From: a candidate division WOR-3 bacterium
GTDB taxonomy: Bacteria; Hydrothermota; Tepidihabitantia; Tepidihabitantales; Tepidihabitantaceae
NCBI GenBank assembly: GCA_039801085.1
Contig: JBDRTY010000002.1
Span: forward strand, 257,339 to 321,338
Length of the DNA: 64,000 bases
Direction of reading: 5' to 3'
Below are positions 51,293 to 59,616 of the stretch, in pieces. Position numbers and translations under genes: made by a program. Below the pieces are notes generated by a model. That model had not been told where the DNA came from. It made no database searches and worked only from the letters and a program-made list of their open reading frames with translations. The stretch's first letter is position 1. Every line of letters begins with the position of its first letter.

Positions 51293-52141
51293 ATGAAGAA
51301 TCTATTGCTTTTTGTGGTGTTCGCCATGCTGATTTTAAGTTCCGTCTCCTGCAAAAAACAGGATGTAGCGGCAGACCGGGCAGCAATTATCGCATTGGTG
51401 GAAAATGATACGATCCATTTTGCCACCAGCACCAGTCATGACTCAACTACCGGGGGCGGATATTTTACTGCTGGTGAAACTCTTTTCTTCTGGTGGCGTG
51501 GTCCCCAGACTCATGATACCGCCATGATCGAGGTTGAGGTCAAGGGCGATTCAGCTGTGGTCAGCTGGTCCAGACATAACTACGGTTATCTCCATATTCT
51601 GGCACAGGTGCCGGATACTGCACTCCAGCTTTGGAATAAGCGGCTGGTTGAAACGGTCCGGCTGCAGGCAATTTTCCGGCGCGAGGGCAAGGAGGCGGAT
51701 ACTGACCGGGGCTGGCGGCTGAAGATGATTTCGCTTGCCACCGGCACCTCAGACTCGGTGAATACGGTCCGGATCGACTCGGTTCGAATCCGGAGCTCGC
51801 TGCGCGAGCTGGTGGTCAAGTCACCGCTCGCCACCTTTTTTGCGGTTGACAGTCTATTCTGGTTTACACCCGGCGAAGAGGTGACGGTGACCCTTTACAC
51901 TAATGCGACCGAAGGAGTTGCCTTTCTGCATACCTTTGTTCTAATCTGGCCTTTCTATGTGCGGGTGCCGTTTAACTATTTAGGAGACGGGGTTTTTCAG
52001 GGGACCTGGCATGCCCAAGTAGTTCCTTCTTTCCGGTTCGCCATTTTTGACTTAATGCTCCGGTCGACAATCCGGACGCCGGACGCACCTTATGATTTTA
52101 ACGGCTGGCTTTTCCCCTACCGGGTGCGGACCGCAGATTAG
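51293..52141 (+). CDS. Putative lipoprotein of unknown function
   Basis: A 282-residue protein. Signal peptide MKNLLLFVVFAMLILSSVSC with a Cys at residue 20 in a weak lipobox (VSC), followed by KKQDVAADRAAIIALVENDT. The rest is mainly beta with no recognised family. AAGGAGG upstream supports ATG 51293 over the ORF opening at 51269. It is 10 bases after the VCBS protein gene, so the two may be a secreted pair. Confidence 0.75.
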   Translation: MKNLLLFVVFAMLILSSVSCKKQDVAADRAAIIALVENDTIHFATSTSHDSTTGGGYFTAGETLFFWWRGPQTHDTAMIEVEVKGDSAVVSWSRHNYGYLHILAQVPDTALQLWNKRLVETVRLQAIFRREGKEADTDRGWRLKMISLATGTSDSVNTVRIDSVRIRSSLRELVVKSPLATFFAVDSLFWFTPGEEVTVTLYTNATEGVAFLHTFVLIWPFYVRVPFNYLGDGVFQGTWHAQVVPSFRFAIFDLMLRSTIRTPDAPYDFNGWLFPYRVRTAD

Positions 52142-52156
52142 TTACAAAGGATGGAT

Positions 52157-52618
52157 TCAGGGCGGAGCCTGCTCCGCCCTTTTTATTTTCTTTTCCATTT
52201 CCCGCAGGAGCCGGACGGGCGCAGGGATTCTTAATGCCATTTTCTCAAAAGGACAGATATCGGTGCCGGTATGGTTACGGATATGTTCGACCAGTTCCTG
52301 ATAAAAGCAGGGAATTCGAGTTTGAGTCAGCAGATCCCAGCCGGTGCGCGACATGGTACGGGCAATCACACTGCCTGCCCTGAGATGGCAGAAGACCCGG
52401 GCGGCACAGATGCCGACAACCCGATCAACCACCGTGGCGCCCGCTAAACCGGAGTGGAATTTTTGGGCAATTGTCAGAAGGGGATGGGCACCGGGCTGGT
52501 CTGTGGAAAAAATGATACTACTCCCCCTGATGATAAACAGTGACCAGCCAAAGCTGTCCAGATACCGAAGCAGTTTTTCAGCTCGGGTGCGGTTGAACGG
52601 ATGCGGTTTTACCACCAT
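52157..52618 (-). CDS. DUF1893 protein (deaminase-like fold)
   Basis: A 153-residue protein matching DUF1893 (PF08973; the Thermotoga TM1506 fold). It shows GATVVDRVVGICAARVFCHL with AGSVIARTMSRTGWDLL, and the family ending NHTGTDICPFEKMALRI. The fold is related to cytidine deaminases, but catalytic function is unproven. Start is placed at ATG 52618: the upstream TTG at 52654, which would extend the frame by 12 codons, is the -35 box of its promoter. Confidence 0.85.
   Translation of the reverse strand: MVVKPHPFNRTRAEKLLRYLDSFGWSLFIIRGSSIIFSTDQPGAHPLLTIAQKFHSGLAGATVVDRVVGICAARVFCHLRAGSVIARTMSRTGWDLLTQTRIPCFYQELVEHIRNHTGTDICPFEKMALRIPAPVRLLREMEKKIKRAEQAPP
52159..52190 (+). terminator. Terminator after the lipoprotein gene
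   Basis: Perfect 9-bp stem AGGGCGGAG / CTCCGCCCT with CCTG loop and TTTTATTTTCTTTT tail, lying inside the 3' end of the convergent DUF1893 gene. Confidence 0.9.
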
Positions 52619-52626
52619 TGTGTGAA

Positions 52627-52654
52627 ATTCTGCTGGAATAATTCCCCGGGTCAA
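52627..52654 (-). promoter_or_regulatory. DUF1893 promoter (leaderless type)
   Basis: Minus strand: TTGACC, a 16-base spacer, CAGAAT, then 8 bases to ATG 52618; the TTG is in frame 36 bases upstream. Confidence 0.5.
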
Positions 52655-52679
52655 GCGTGGTGAATTTTACTGAATTTTC

Positions 52680-52707
52680 TTGACAGCGGATTTGAAATTT
52701 GTATTTT
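52680..52707 (+). promoter_or_regulatory. Promoter of the hydrogenase operon (leaderless type)
   Basis: Perfect TTGACA, a 16-base spacer, TATTTT, then 8 bases to an in-frame TTG at 52716. No other promoter was seen in the following 11 kb of overlapping genes. Confidence 0.6.
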
Positions 52708-52715
52708 TTAACCTC

Positions 52716-53729
52716 TTGGACACTTATTTTCTCGCTAACGCTCGCTGCGGTGCATGGTTCAGCCGGCTGGCGGGCCGGTTTAATCTTTTTTACCCCGCGC
52801 TGCTGGAGGAGCGGGTTCACTGGCAGAAATATGTTCCCGCCGGTTTTCGACTGGAACAGCTGGCATTACGGCAGATCCGGGCTGCTGAGTCGATCAAGCC
52901 GTTTCTGTTTTCACCTCGGGAGCGGGTGGCGTCTTTTCCTGAACCTCTAAGTCCCGATGGTAAAGATATGCCGACACTGCTTTTCGGACTGAAGGGTTGT
53001 GACCTGCGGGGGATTGCGGTGCATAAGAAGATGTTTCTTGAAGGGGAGTTTGCCGACCCTTTCTATGCCCGGCGTCTGGCGAATACCTATTTTATCGGTG
53101 CGGACTGTCCGGTGCCTGAGCCTTCCTGTTTCTGCAATCTGCTTGGTCTGCAACCATTTCTGACTCAGGAGGTGGACCTGAGTCTGAGTGTGCTTGATGA
53201 CGGCTGGCTGGTGGAGGTAATTTCAGAGCGGGGTCGTGAGCTGATCGACGGTGATTTTGTGCCGGCAAACGGTTCTCAGCTCAGTCAGCGTCAGGCGCAG
53301 CGGGAGCGGGCGCTGGCAGTATTAAAACAGCAGAACCCGAAAGAGTGGAATCCGAATCTGGCAGGGGCGATTGCGGAACGGACCAGCGACAGAAAATTCT
53401 GGGTTGATGCCGGCGCGGACTGTGTTGAGTGCTTCGGCTGTCTTATGACCTGTCCGACCTGTTTCTGCTTTCTTCTTTACGATCAGGGAAATGCGGAACG
53501 GTTTGAGCGGACAAAAGTCTGGGACTTCTGTTATATCCCGATGTATGCCCGGGTGGGGGGAGGTGCCAATCCGCGTCCGACATTTGTTCAACGGTTTATC
53601 AACCGGTTTCACTGCAAGTTTATGCATGCGAAGAATCAGAACGGGTTTTACGCCTGTTCCGGCTGCGGCCGGTGTTTCACCACCTGCATGGGCCGGATTG
53701 ATATCCGTAAGATTTTGGGGCAGTTATGA
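52716..53729 (+). CDS. hydB: Sulfhydrogenase beta-like [4Fe-4S] subunit (HydB/AsrA family)
   Basis: About 338 residues. The conserved GLKGCDLRGIAVHKKMFLEG and the cysteine clusters CVECFGCLMTCPTCFCF and CSGCGRCFTTC bind [4Fe-4S] centres. In cytoplasmic sulfhydrogenases this subunit passes electrons between the flavoprotein HydG and the hydrogenase. The start is set at TTG 52716, the first codon after the predicted transcription start; the frame itself opens at a TTG (52680) that is the -35 box. First gene of the long operon; overlaps the next gene by 4 bases. Confidence 0.85.
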   Translation: MDTYFLANARCGAWFSRLAGRFNLFYPALLEERVHWQKYVPAGFRLEQLALRQIRAAESIKPFLFSPRERVASFPEPLSPDGKDMPTLLFGLKGCDLRGIAVHKKMFLEGEFADPFYARRLANTYFIGADCPVPEPSCFCNLLGLQPFLTQEVDLSLSVLDDGWLVEVISERGRELIDGDFVPANGSQLSQRQAQRERALAVLKQQNPKEWNPNLAGAIAERTSDRKFWVDAGADCVECFGCLMTCPTCFCFLLYDQGNAERFERTKVWDFCYIPMYARVGGGANPRPTFVQRFINRFHCKFMHAKNQNGFYACSGCGRCFTTCMGRIDIRKILGQL

Positions 53730-54553
53730 GCGGTGCGGTCAAGAATCCCTATCAGCCGGTAAGGGCACAGATCCTTAATGTGATTGAGGAAACTCCCAAT
53801 ATACGCACTTTTGTTCTGAAACCGGAAACGGAGATCCCGTTCCTTGCCGGGCAGTTTGTGGAGCTGACCATTCCCGGGTTTGGCGAGGCACCCTTTACCC
53901 CTTCGTCATCGCAATTCCAGCGTGAAACATTGGAGATGACGATTATGCGCGTGGGCAGAGCAACTTCAGCACTCTTTACCAAAAAGCCCGGTGAGTGGCT
54001 CGGAATCCGCGGTCCATACGGCAAACCTTATCCGCTTAGGGAGTTTGAGGGCCGGGATATTTATATCGTTGGCGGTGGTGTTGGCTTGGCACCGCTCCGG
54101 GCGCTGTTTCTGGCGCTGGTACACGAAATTAAGAAGTATGGCAGAATTTATCTCAGGTATGGTGCCCGTACGCCCAGGGACATCGTGTATAAACAGCAGC
54201 TGAAAGAGTGGGAAAAGATCAAGGGTGTTGATATTGACCTTTCAGTTGACAGTGCGACTGAACCCTGGGAGCGCAAGGTTGGTGTTGTTACCTGCTTAAT
54301 GGACGAGATTCCCTGTGATGTGAAGAAGAGTGTGGCGGTGGTATGTGGTCCCCCGATCATGATGAAATTTGTAACAAAAAAACTGGTTGAAGCCGGTTTT
54401 CCGGGGAAAAATATCTATCTTTCAATGGAGATGAACATGTCCTGCGGTCTCGGACAGTGCGGTCACTGCCGGCTCGGACCGTATTTTACCTGCAAGGACG
54501 GTCCGGTATTGACTTGGGAGCAGATCAAAGATATTGAGGAGCCGTTCCTGTGA
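53726..54553 (+). CDS. hydG: FAD/NAD(P)-binding diaphorase subunit (HydG/AsrB family)
   Basis: A 275-residue ferredoxin-reductase-like flavoprotein. FAD domain with LAGQFVELTIPGFGEAPFTP, NAD(P)-binding GGGVGLAPLRALFLAL (near residues 111-126), and the C-terminal [2Fe-2S] site MSCGLGQCGHCRLGPYFTCK (the MSCGxGxCGxC pattern of dihydroorotate dehydrogenase K and sulfhydrogenase gamma). It should exchange electrons between NAD(P)H and HydB. Overlaps both neighbours by 4 bases. Confidence 0.9.
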   Translation: MSGAVKNPYQPVRAQILNVIEETPNIRTFVLKPETEIPFLAGQFVELTIPGFGEAPFTPSSSQFQRETLEMTIMRVGRATSALFTKKPGEWLGIRGPYGKPYPLREFEGRDIYIVGGGVGLAPLRALFLALVHEIKKYGRIYLRYGARTPRDIVYKQQLKEWEKIKGVDIDLSVDSATEPWERKVGVVTCLMDEIPCDVKKSVAVVCGPPIMMKFVTKKLVEAGFPGKNIYLSMEMNMSCGLGQCGHCRLGPYFTCKDGPVLTWEQIKDIEEPFL

Positions 54554-56145
54554 GTGTGATCCGCAAGACGGTCTGCGATTTCTGCCTTAACGGTTGTAAC
54601 CTCGGGGTCATTTTCGATGGCTATCAGTACCGGGTTGAGTATTTGACGGGTGAGGCTCCGAATTATGGCCGGCTGTGCCCGCGTGGCAATAGTGCCAGCA
54701 TTGTAATTGACCATCCCAAACGGCTCTGCTATCCGTTGCTTGATGGGGGGGAAATCAGCTGGCGGCAGGCGATTGAGCTGATTGGCGAATGGCGCCAATC
54801 CTGTCGAAGCGATGAGATTGCTGTGGTTTACAGCCGTGGTCTGACTGAGGAGGAACTGGGTATTGTTGCCGATTTTGCCCGAGAGCTTGGCACCGGGAAT
54901 CTGATCTGCGGTTACCTTGAGCCAGATCGGTATCTGGGCTATGGACTGGAAGGGGTCAGAAGGGCAAATCTGGATGATGTGACAGGTGCCCGGGCGATCC
55001 TGCTGGTCGGGGATGTGTTCGGAGTTTCTCCGGTGGCTGCCGGTATCATCCTGAATGCACGGTATGCTGACAAGACCAGCCGGCTTGTGGTTATTGATTC
55101 AATCCGGACCAAGCAGGCAGGTTTTGCCCATCAGTTCATTCAGGTGCAGCCGGGAACTGAGTATCGGGCTCTGGCAGCAATTGCGGGTGTTCTTGATCCG
55201 AAATTGAAGCTGGATGTGGACCGGCTTGCCGAAGAGTGTGGGGTTGAGCGGCGGCAGCTGGAGGAGGCAGCAGTGATTATGAAATCGGCACCTAACGGTC
55301 TGGTAGGCGCAGCTGCCGGCTTCGGCCGGGTCAGTAACCCGCTGCTGCACAGCCTCTGCGCCCAGCTGGTGGCACTTAAGGCGGATAAGCCGTTTGCCGG
55401 TTTTGCTGAGGCATTTGTTCCTGAGGGGAAAGTTAGTTTCGGACAGTTTTACCAGCAGATTGCACAGGGGAAAATCCGGCTGGTCTTCTGGTTTGGCGGT
55501 CTTTATCCTTACAGTTATCCTGAGGTGCTGCCTGAGTTGAGCAAAGTTCAGTTCCGGGTGGCGACCAGCATATTCCGGTTTAATTATGCCCTGCCCGGAC
55601 TTTTACTTCCAGTGCCAAGTGAGTTTGAAAAGGCAGGACAGGGGGATACTCTGTGGCGCCGAGTGGTCCGGGAGCCGGTTGCCAGTCCGGTGAGCGGTTC
55701 CCGAACGATTGCGGAAATCTGTGGGGCGGTCGCGGGTAGAATTGGTGCCGGGTCAACAGGTGAAACTCCCCGGTTCAGCCTGGAGCGAATGCTTGAACTG
55801 CTCACCGCCGACCGGAGGCAAACAGAATCTGAGGGGTATCTGCTCATTGGCGAACGTCTGGCAATCGGGCTTGGTGAATTTTTCGATTCTGAGGATGAAA
55901 TTCTGCTCAATCCCACTGATGCCCGGAAGCTGGAGGTAAAGGACAGTGACATCGTCGTGGTGAAGAGTCAGACTGGGGAGCAGCGGTTTGGGGTCAGAGT
56001 TTCCAGTGCAGTGCGGGCAGGGGTAGCCGCGGTTGGAGTAGACGTACATAAAAACCGGCGTCTGTTTTCTGTTAAATTTGACGACGCAACCGGTATCGCT
56101 ACAATTCCCCCGGCAAAGGTTGAAATATGGCGGGTACAGGAGTAG
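54550..56145 (+). CDS. Short molybdopterin-oxidoreductase-like subunit (NuoG/FdhA-related)
   Basis: A 531-residue protein. N-terminal [4Fe-4S] site C9-x2-C12-x3-C16...C43 (CDFCLNGCNLGV, then RLCPRG) is followed by a molybdopterin-family core (ILLVGDVFGVSPVAAGIIL, VIDSIRTKQAGFAHQFIQVQ) and a C-terminal dinucleotide-binding-like domain (LLNPTDARKLEVKDSDIVVV). It is shorter than formate dehydrogenases (about 680-900), and no Cys/Sec-x-x-R-type catalytic segment was seen; C120 in LICGYLEPD is the only nearby candidate. It may be a structural electron carrier like the C-terminal part of NuoG, or an enzyme of unknown substrate. Confidence 0.75.
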   Translation: MSVIRKTVCDFCLNGCNLGVIFDGYQYRVEYLTGEAPNYGRLCPRGNSASIVIDHPKRLCYPLLDGGEISWRQAIELIGEWRQSCRSDEIAVVYSRGLTEEELGIVADFARELGTGNLICGYLEPDRYLGYGLEGVRRANLDDVTGARAILLVGDVFGVSPVAAGIILNARYADKTSRLVVIDSIRTKQAGFAHQFIQVQPGTEYRALAAIAGVLDPKLKLDVDRLAEECGVERRQLEEAAVIMKSAPNGLVGAAAGFGRVSNPLLHSLCAQLVALKADKPFAGFAEAFVPEGKVSFGQFYQQIAQGKIRLVFWFGGLYPYSYPEVLPELSKVQFRVATSIFRFNYALPGLLLPVPSEFEKAGQGDTLWRRVVREPVASPVSGSRTIAEICGAVAGRIGAGSTGETPRFSLERMLELLTADRRQTESEGYLLIGERLAIGLGEFFDSEDEILLNPTDARKLEVKDSDIVVVKSQTGEQRFGVRVSSAVRAGVAAVGVDVHKNRRLFSVKFDDATGIATIPPAKVEIWRVQE

Positions 56146-56621
56146 AAACTCAAAACTCCAAGCGGCTTTTTGTCCGGCTTGACTGGTGCATTGGCTGCCG
56201 GTCATGTGAGGCAGCCTGCCGGAGCCGTTTCAAGGGTGAAGCCCGGATCCGGTATGCTGAAATCAGCGAGACCGTGTTGATACCCATGCCCTGCCGTCAC
56301 TGTGCAGAACCGCTCTGTGCTGCTGCCTGTCCATTTGAGGTGATCAAAAAGGATGAGGAGCGGGGAATTGTTTATCAGTCGAGCGTTCACTGTGTCGGCT
56401 GCCGTTCCTGTATCCTCGCTTGTCCTTTCGGAGTTCTGGACAAGGAGCTCCTGCGTCGGATAGCCCAGAAATGCAGTCTGTGTCAGGATCGCGATGGAGG
56501 TCCACGCTGTGCTGCGAGCTGCCCCACTGGTGCCCTGCAGTTCGTCACCGAGGCGGAAATCAAGGAACAGCAGATAGGTAAACGTACCAGTGCCCGGCTG
56601 TCGTTCTGGAGGCGGGTATGA
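56127..56621 (+). CDS. Four-cluster ferredoxin subunit (HycB/HydN type)
   Basis: A 164-residue iron-sulfur protein. Sixteen cysteines lie in four groups (CIGCRSCEAAC, CRHCAEPLCAAAC, CVGCRSCILAC, CSLCQDRDGGPRCAASC), enough for four [4Fe-4S] clusters, the DmsB/HycB layout. It should wire the diaphorase and molybdopterin-like subunits to the hydrogenase small subunit, and may stand in for the two-cluster NuoI-type subunit, which is not seen in this window. Overlaps the previous gene by 19 bases and the next by 4. Confidence 0.9.
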   Translation: MAGTGVETQNSKRLFVRLDWCIGCRSCEAACRSRFKGEARIRYAEISETVLIPMPCRHCAEPLCAAACPFEVIKKDEERGIVYQSSVHCVGCRSCILACPFGVLDKELLRRIAQKCSLCQDRDGGPRCAASCPTGALQFVTEAEIKEQQIGKRTSARLSFWRRV

Positions 56622-57574
56622 GCACCTGGTTTAGCGGCTGGCGACTGATTGTCGGGTTTCTGGTAACGGTAATCGGGGTCCCAGTTGTGGGGCTGGTGCT
56701 TACCTGGGTAGACCGGTTCGTTTCTGCCCGCGTGCAGTGGCGCAAGGGTCCACCGTTCTACCAGCCGTTTGCCGATATCCTGAAATTGCTTTTGAAACAG
56801 ACAATAGTACCGCAAGGGGTGGCGCGAACAGCATTTCTGTTTGCCCCGGTCGTCGGTATTGCGGGAATGACGCTGGTGGCAATGTTGATTATTTACAGTA
56901 ACTTTAATACAGTTGTTAATCAGCAGAGTTCATTCATTGGTGATATTATCGTTTTGCTTTACTGTTTTGCGCTGGTCCCGATCTCCTTTATTATCGGTGC
57001 GTCGGCATCGGGAAATCCGGTGGCAGCGGTTGGTGCCTCCCGGGAGATGACCCTTTATCTGGGTTATGAACTGCCGTTTGTCCTGGCGATTCTGATTCCG
57101 GTGGTAAAGGTGACACAGCAGTGGGGTGTTGCCAGCGCACTCCGGATCGGCGGTCTCGTCGCCTATCAACAGCAGTTCGGACCTCTGCTTTACTCGGTAT
57201 CAGGGGTGATCGCGGCGGTGATCATTCTTTTTACCATTCAGGCAAAGCTGGGCTATGTGCCGTTTGACATTCCCGAGGCCGAGCAGGAGATTATGTCGGG
57301 TGTGATTGTCGAGTACTCCGGTGCACCGTTGGCGCTGTTCCGGATTACCCGAGCGATGGCATTTGTCCTCCTGCCGCTGTTTCTGATTACACTGCTTTGG
57401 GGTGGGTTGCGCGACTGGTGGGCTTTGCTGAAATTTCTGTTGATTGTGGTTCTGATTGTCCTGATGAAAAATACCAACCCGCGGTTGACCATTCATCAGG
57501 CTTTGAGGTTTTTCTGGTTTATTCTGGCACCGATAGGGATAATCGGGCTGGTACTCGCATTTATCGGATTATGA
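56618..57574 (+). CDS. NuoH/HycD/MbhM-like membrane anchor subunit
   Basis: A 318-residue protein with about eight membrane helices. ARVQWRKGPPFYQPFADILKLL matches the RxGP...QPxAD motif of complex I subunit 1, and FDIPEAEQEIMSGVIVEYSG is the conserved acidic cytoplasmic loop that couples redox change to ion movement. It anchors the hydrogenase module to the membrane. Overlaps both neighbours by 4 bases. Confidence 0.93.
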   Translation: MSTWFSGWRLIVGFLVTVIGVPVVGLVLTWVDRFVSARVQWRKGPPFYQPFADILKLLLKQTIVPQGVARTAFLFAPVVGIAGMTLVAMLIIYSNFNTVVNQQSSFIGDIIVLLYCFALVPISFIIGASASGNPVAAVGASREMTLYLGYELPFVLAILIPVVKVTQQWGVASALRIGGLVAYQQQFGPLLYSVSGVIAAVIILFTIQAKLGYVPFDIPEAEQEIMSGVIVEYSGAPLALFRITRAMAFVLLPLFLITLLWGGLRDWWALLKFLLIVVLIVLMKNTNPRLTIHQALRFFWFILAPIGIIGLVLAFIGL

Positions 57575-57987
57575 GGGATTTAAGGCTCTGGGGTCTTAAG
57601 AAATCGCCGTGGGTTTACCATGTAGCGGCAGCATCCTGTAATAACTGTGATATTGAGATTCTGGAACTTCTGACCCCCCGTTATGATGTTGAGCGGTTTG
57701 GAGTGGTGCTGGTTGGTTCTCCGCGGCATGCGGATGCCCTGCTGGTGACTGGGGTAATCAATCGCAAGTCGCTCCCGCGGGTCCTTGAGGTTTATGAGCA
57801 GACGCCGAAACCCTGCCTGGTGATTGCGATCGGCACCTGTGCCTGTAATAATCATATATTCCGGAACTCCTACAATGCGGTCGGTCCCTATGACAAGCAC
57901 ATTCCGGTCCATGCCTATATTCCCGGTTGTCCACCCAAACCCGAGGCGATGATTTTAGGTGTCGTTAAGGCACTTAGCAAACTATGA
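57571..57987 (+). CDS. Hydrogenase small subunit, NuoB/MbhJ-like
   Basis: A 138-residue subunit holding the proximal [4Fe-4S] cluster. Ligands are C23 and C26 in AASCNNCDIEILELL, then Cys in IGTCACNN and PGCPPKPEAMI. The C-x2-C form is the group-4 hydrogenase/complex I type. It passes electrons between the ferredoxin subunit and the NiFe site. ATG overlaps the stop of the NuoH-like gene (ATGA). Confidence 0.93.
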   Translation: MRDLRLWGLKKSPWVYHVAAASCNNCDIEILELLTPRYDVERFGVVLVGSPRHADALLVTGVINRKSLPRVLEVYEQTPKPCLVIAIGTCACNNHIFRNSYNAVGPYDKHIPVHAYIPGCPPKPEAMILGVVKALSKL

Positions 57988-58436
57988 GCGGTTCACTGCA
58001 GTTTCTTCGTGAGCGGTTTCCGCAGATTGAGGTATTGGAAAAGAATCCGCGCCGGCTCTACATCCGGATTCCGCGCGAGCAGCTGACGGCAGCAGCACGG
58101 TTTCTCCACGAGGAACGGGGAATGCGGCTCTCGATCTGCACCGGTATCGATACCCGGGATGGGTTTGAGGTTCTTTACCATTTTTCTGAGGATTCCACCG
58201 GAATCATTTATACGCTCAAGGTCTTGGTTCCAAAGGATGATCCAAAGGTGGAATCGCTGGGCAGCTGGTTTCCGGCAGCACAGTGGATTGAGCGGGAGAT
58301 GCACGAGCTGCTGGGTATTGATTTCGTCGGTCATCCGAATTTGAGGCCCCTGCTGACTTCAGATACTGACTGGAAGCCTGATCGTCGGCCCCTGCGCCGG
58401 GATTATGAACGGAGGAATGAAGCCCATGAGCGATGA
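57984..58436 (+). CDS. NuoC/MbhK-like 30-kDa subunit
   Basis: A 150-residue protein. LHEERGMRLSICTGIDTRDG in the first half and the family signature WFPAAQWIEREMHELLGIDFVGHPNLRPLL with its conserved aromatic and acidic residues place it with complex I subunit C (49- and 30-kDa interface). It scaffolds the large subunit encoded next. Overlaps both neighbours. Confidence 0.92.
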   Translation: MSGSLQFLRERFPQIEVLEKNPRRLYIRIPREQLTAAARFLHEERGMRLSICTGIDTRDGFEVLYHFSEDSTGIIYTLKVLVPKDDPKVESLGSWFPAAQWIEREMHELLGIDFVGHPNLRPLLTSDTDWKPDRRPLRRDYERRNEAHER

Positions 58437-59616
58437 AACAAAGACCAGACGGATAGTTCCGATCGGTCCATATCACCCGTTGCAGGAGGAACCGGAGTTC
58501 TTCAAACTAATCGTCGAAGGGGAGACGGTTGTTGATCTGGAGATCAATCTGGGTTACAACCATCGCGGGCATGAGTTTATCTCTCCAGAGTTAACCTACG
58601 AGCAGGTGCCGTTTCTGGTGGAACGTATCTGCGGCATCTGTTCCAATTCCCATCCGCTGGCGGCGGTGCTGGCAATTGAGGACTGTGCGGGTATCAAGCC
58701 GCCACTGCGGGCAAACTACATTCGCAGTATTATTCATGAACTGGAGCGGATACACTCTCATCTGCTGTGGGTTGGGCTGGCAGGCCATTTTATCGGTTAT
58801 AATACGGTGTGGATGTGGGCGTGGCGTTACCGTGAACATATCCTGCAGGTGTTTGAGATGATTACCGGGAACCGGAATCATTACGGTGCCAACAAGCCGG
58901 GAGGAGTGCGTTGGGATATCAAACCGGAACAAGTTCCGGAAATCAGGGCAGCGCTGGATCTGGTGGAGAAAAAGACGATGATGCTGACCAAGGCGGTACT
59001 GGATGATCCGGTGATCCGGGCACGGCTGGAAGGGGTAGGGATTCTGACCCGGGAACAGGCGATCGCCTGGTCAGTAGTTGGTCCCACTGCCCGGGCATCA
59101 GGCGTTGATATTGATGTCCGGCGGGATGACCCGCACTGCGCCTATGACCAGGTTCCTTGGAATGTGATTGTGTTGCCGGAGGGGGATGTTTTTGCCAAAG
59201 CCAAGGTCCGGCTGCTGGAGATTTTCGAGTCGATAAAAATAATCCGGGGATGTCTGGATAAACTGCCGGAGGGACCGATTGATATGCGGATCGACGAGAT
59301 CCCTCCAGGCGAAGGGATTGGCAGGACCGAGGCACCGCGGGGCGAGGTTTTTCATTATATCCGTTCGGACGGAACAAACCGGCCCTTAAGGCACAAAATC
59401 CGTGCCCCCAGTTATATGAATATCGCTTCGAATGTGGTGGCGGTCAAGGGTGGTTCGATTGCCGATGCGGCGCTGACGCTGGCGGCGGTTGATCCCTGCT
59501 ACTGCTGTACTGAGCGGATGGCGGCATTTGAGGACGGCAGACTGAAATATGCGGGAAAGGACCTGCTGCGGCTGTCGTGGGAGAAAACAGAGCGGATCCG
59601 GGAGCGGTTGAAATGA
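58426..59616 (+). CDS. [NiFe] hydrogenase large subunit, group 4 (NuoD-like)
   Basis: A 396-residue catalytic subunit. L1 motif RICGICSNSH (C69, C72) and L2 motif DPCYCCTERM (C358, C360, C361) supply the four Ni/Fe cysteines, absent in true NuoD, so this is a hydrogenase rather than complex I. An extra Cys sits between the L2 ligands. A tail of about 35 residues follows L2, implying processing by a maturation protease not in the window. Start ATG 58426 has GGAGG about 10 bases upstream; ATG 58417 is too close to it. Confidence 0.9.
   Translation: MSDETKTRRIVPIGPYHPLQEEPEFFKLIVEGETVVDLEINLGYNHRGHEFISPELTYEQVPFLVERICGICSNSHPLAAVLAIEDCAGIKPPLRANYIRSIIHELERIHSHLLWVGLAGHFIGYNTVWMWAWRYREHILQVFEMITGNRNHYGANKPGGVRWDIKPEQVPEIRAALDLVEKKTMMLTKAVLDDPVIRARLEGVGILTREQAIAWSVVGPTARASGVDIDVRRDDPHCAYDQVPWNVIVLPEGDVFAKAKVRLLEIFESIKIIRGCLDKLPEGPIDMRIDEIPPGEGIGRTEAPRGEVFHYIRSDGTNRPLRHKIRAPSYMNIASNVVAVKGGSIADAALTLAAVDPCYCCTERMAAFEDGRLKYAGKDLLRLSWEKTERIRERLK

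Noticed and set aside
54907-54912. C120 of the molybdopterin-like subunit as a formate dehydrogenase active-site Cys
   Set aside because: The surrounding residues do not match the Cys/Sec-containing motif, and the position is earlier than usual; kept only as a possibility.
58426-59616. Reading the NuoD-like gene as complex I subunit D
   Set aside because: Both NiFe cysteine pairs are present, and no NuoE/F genes accompany it.
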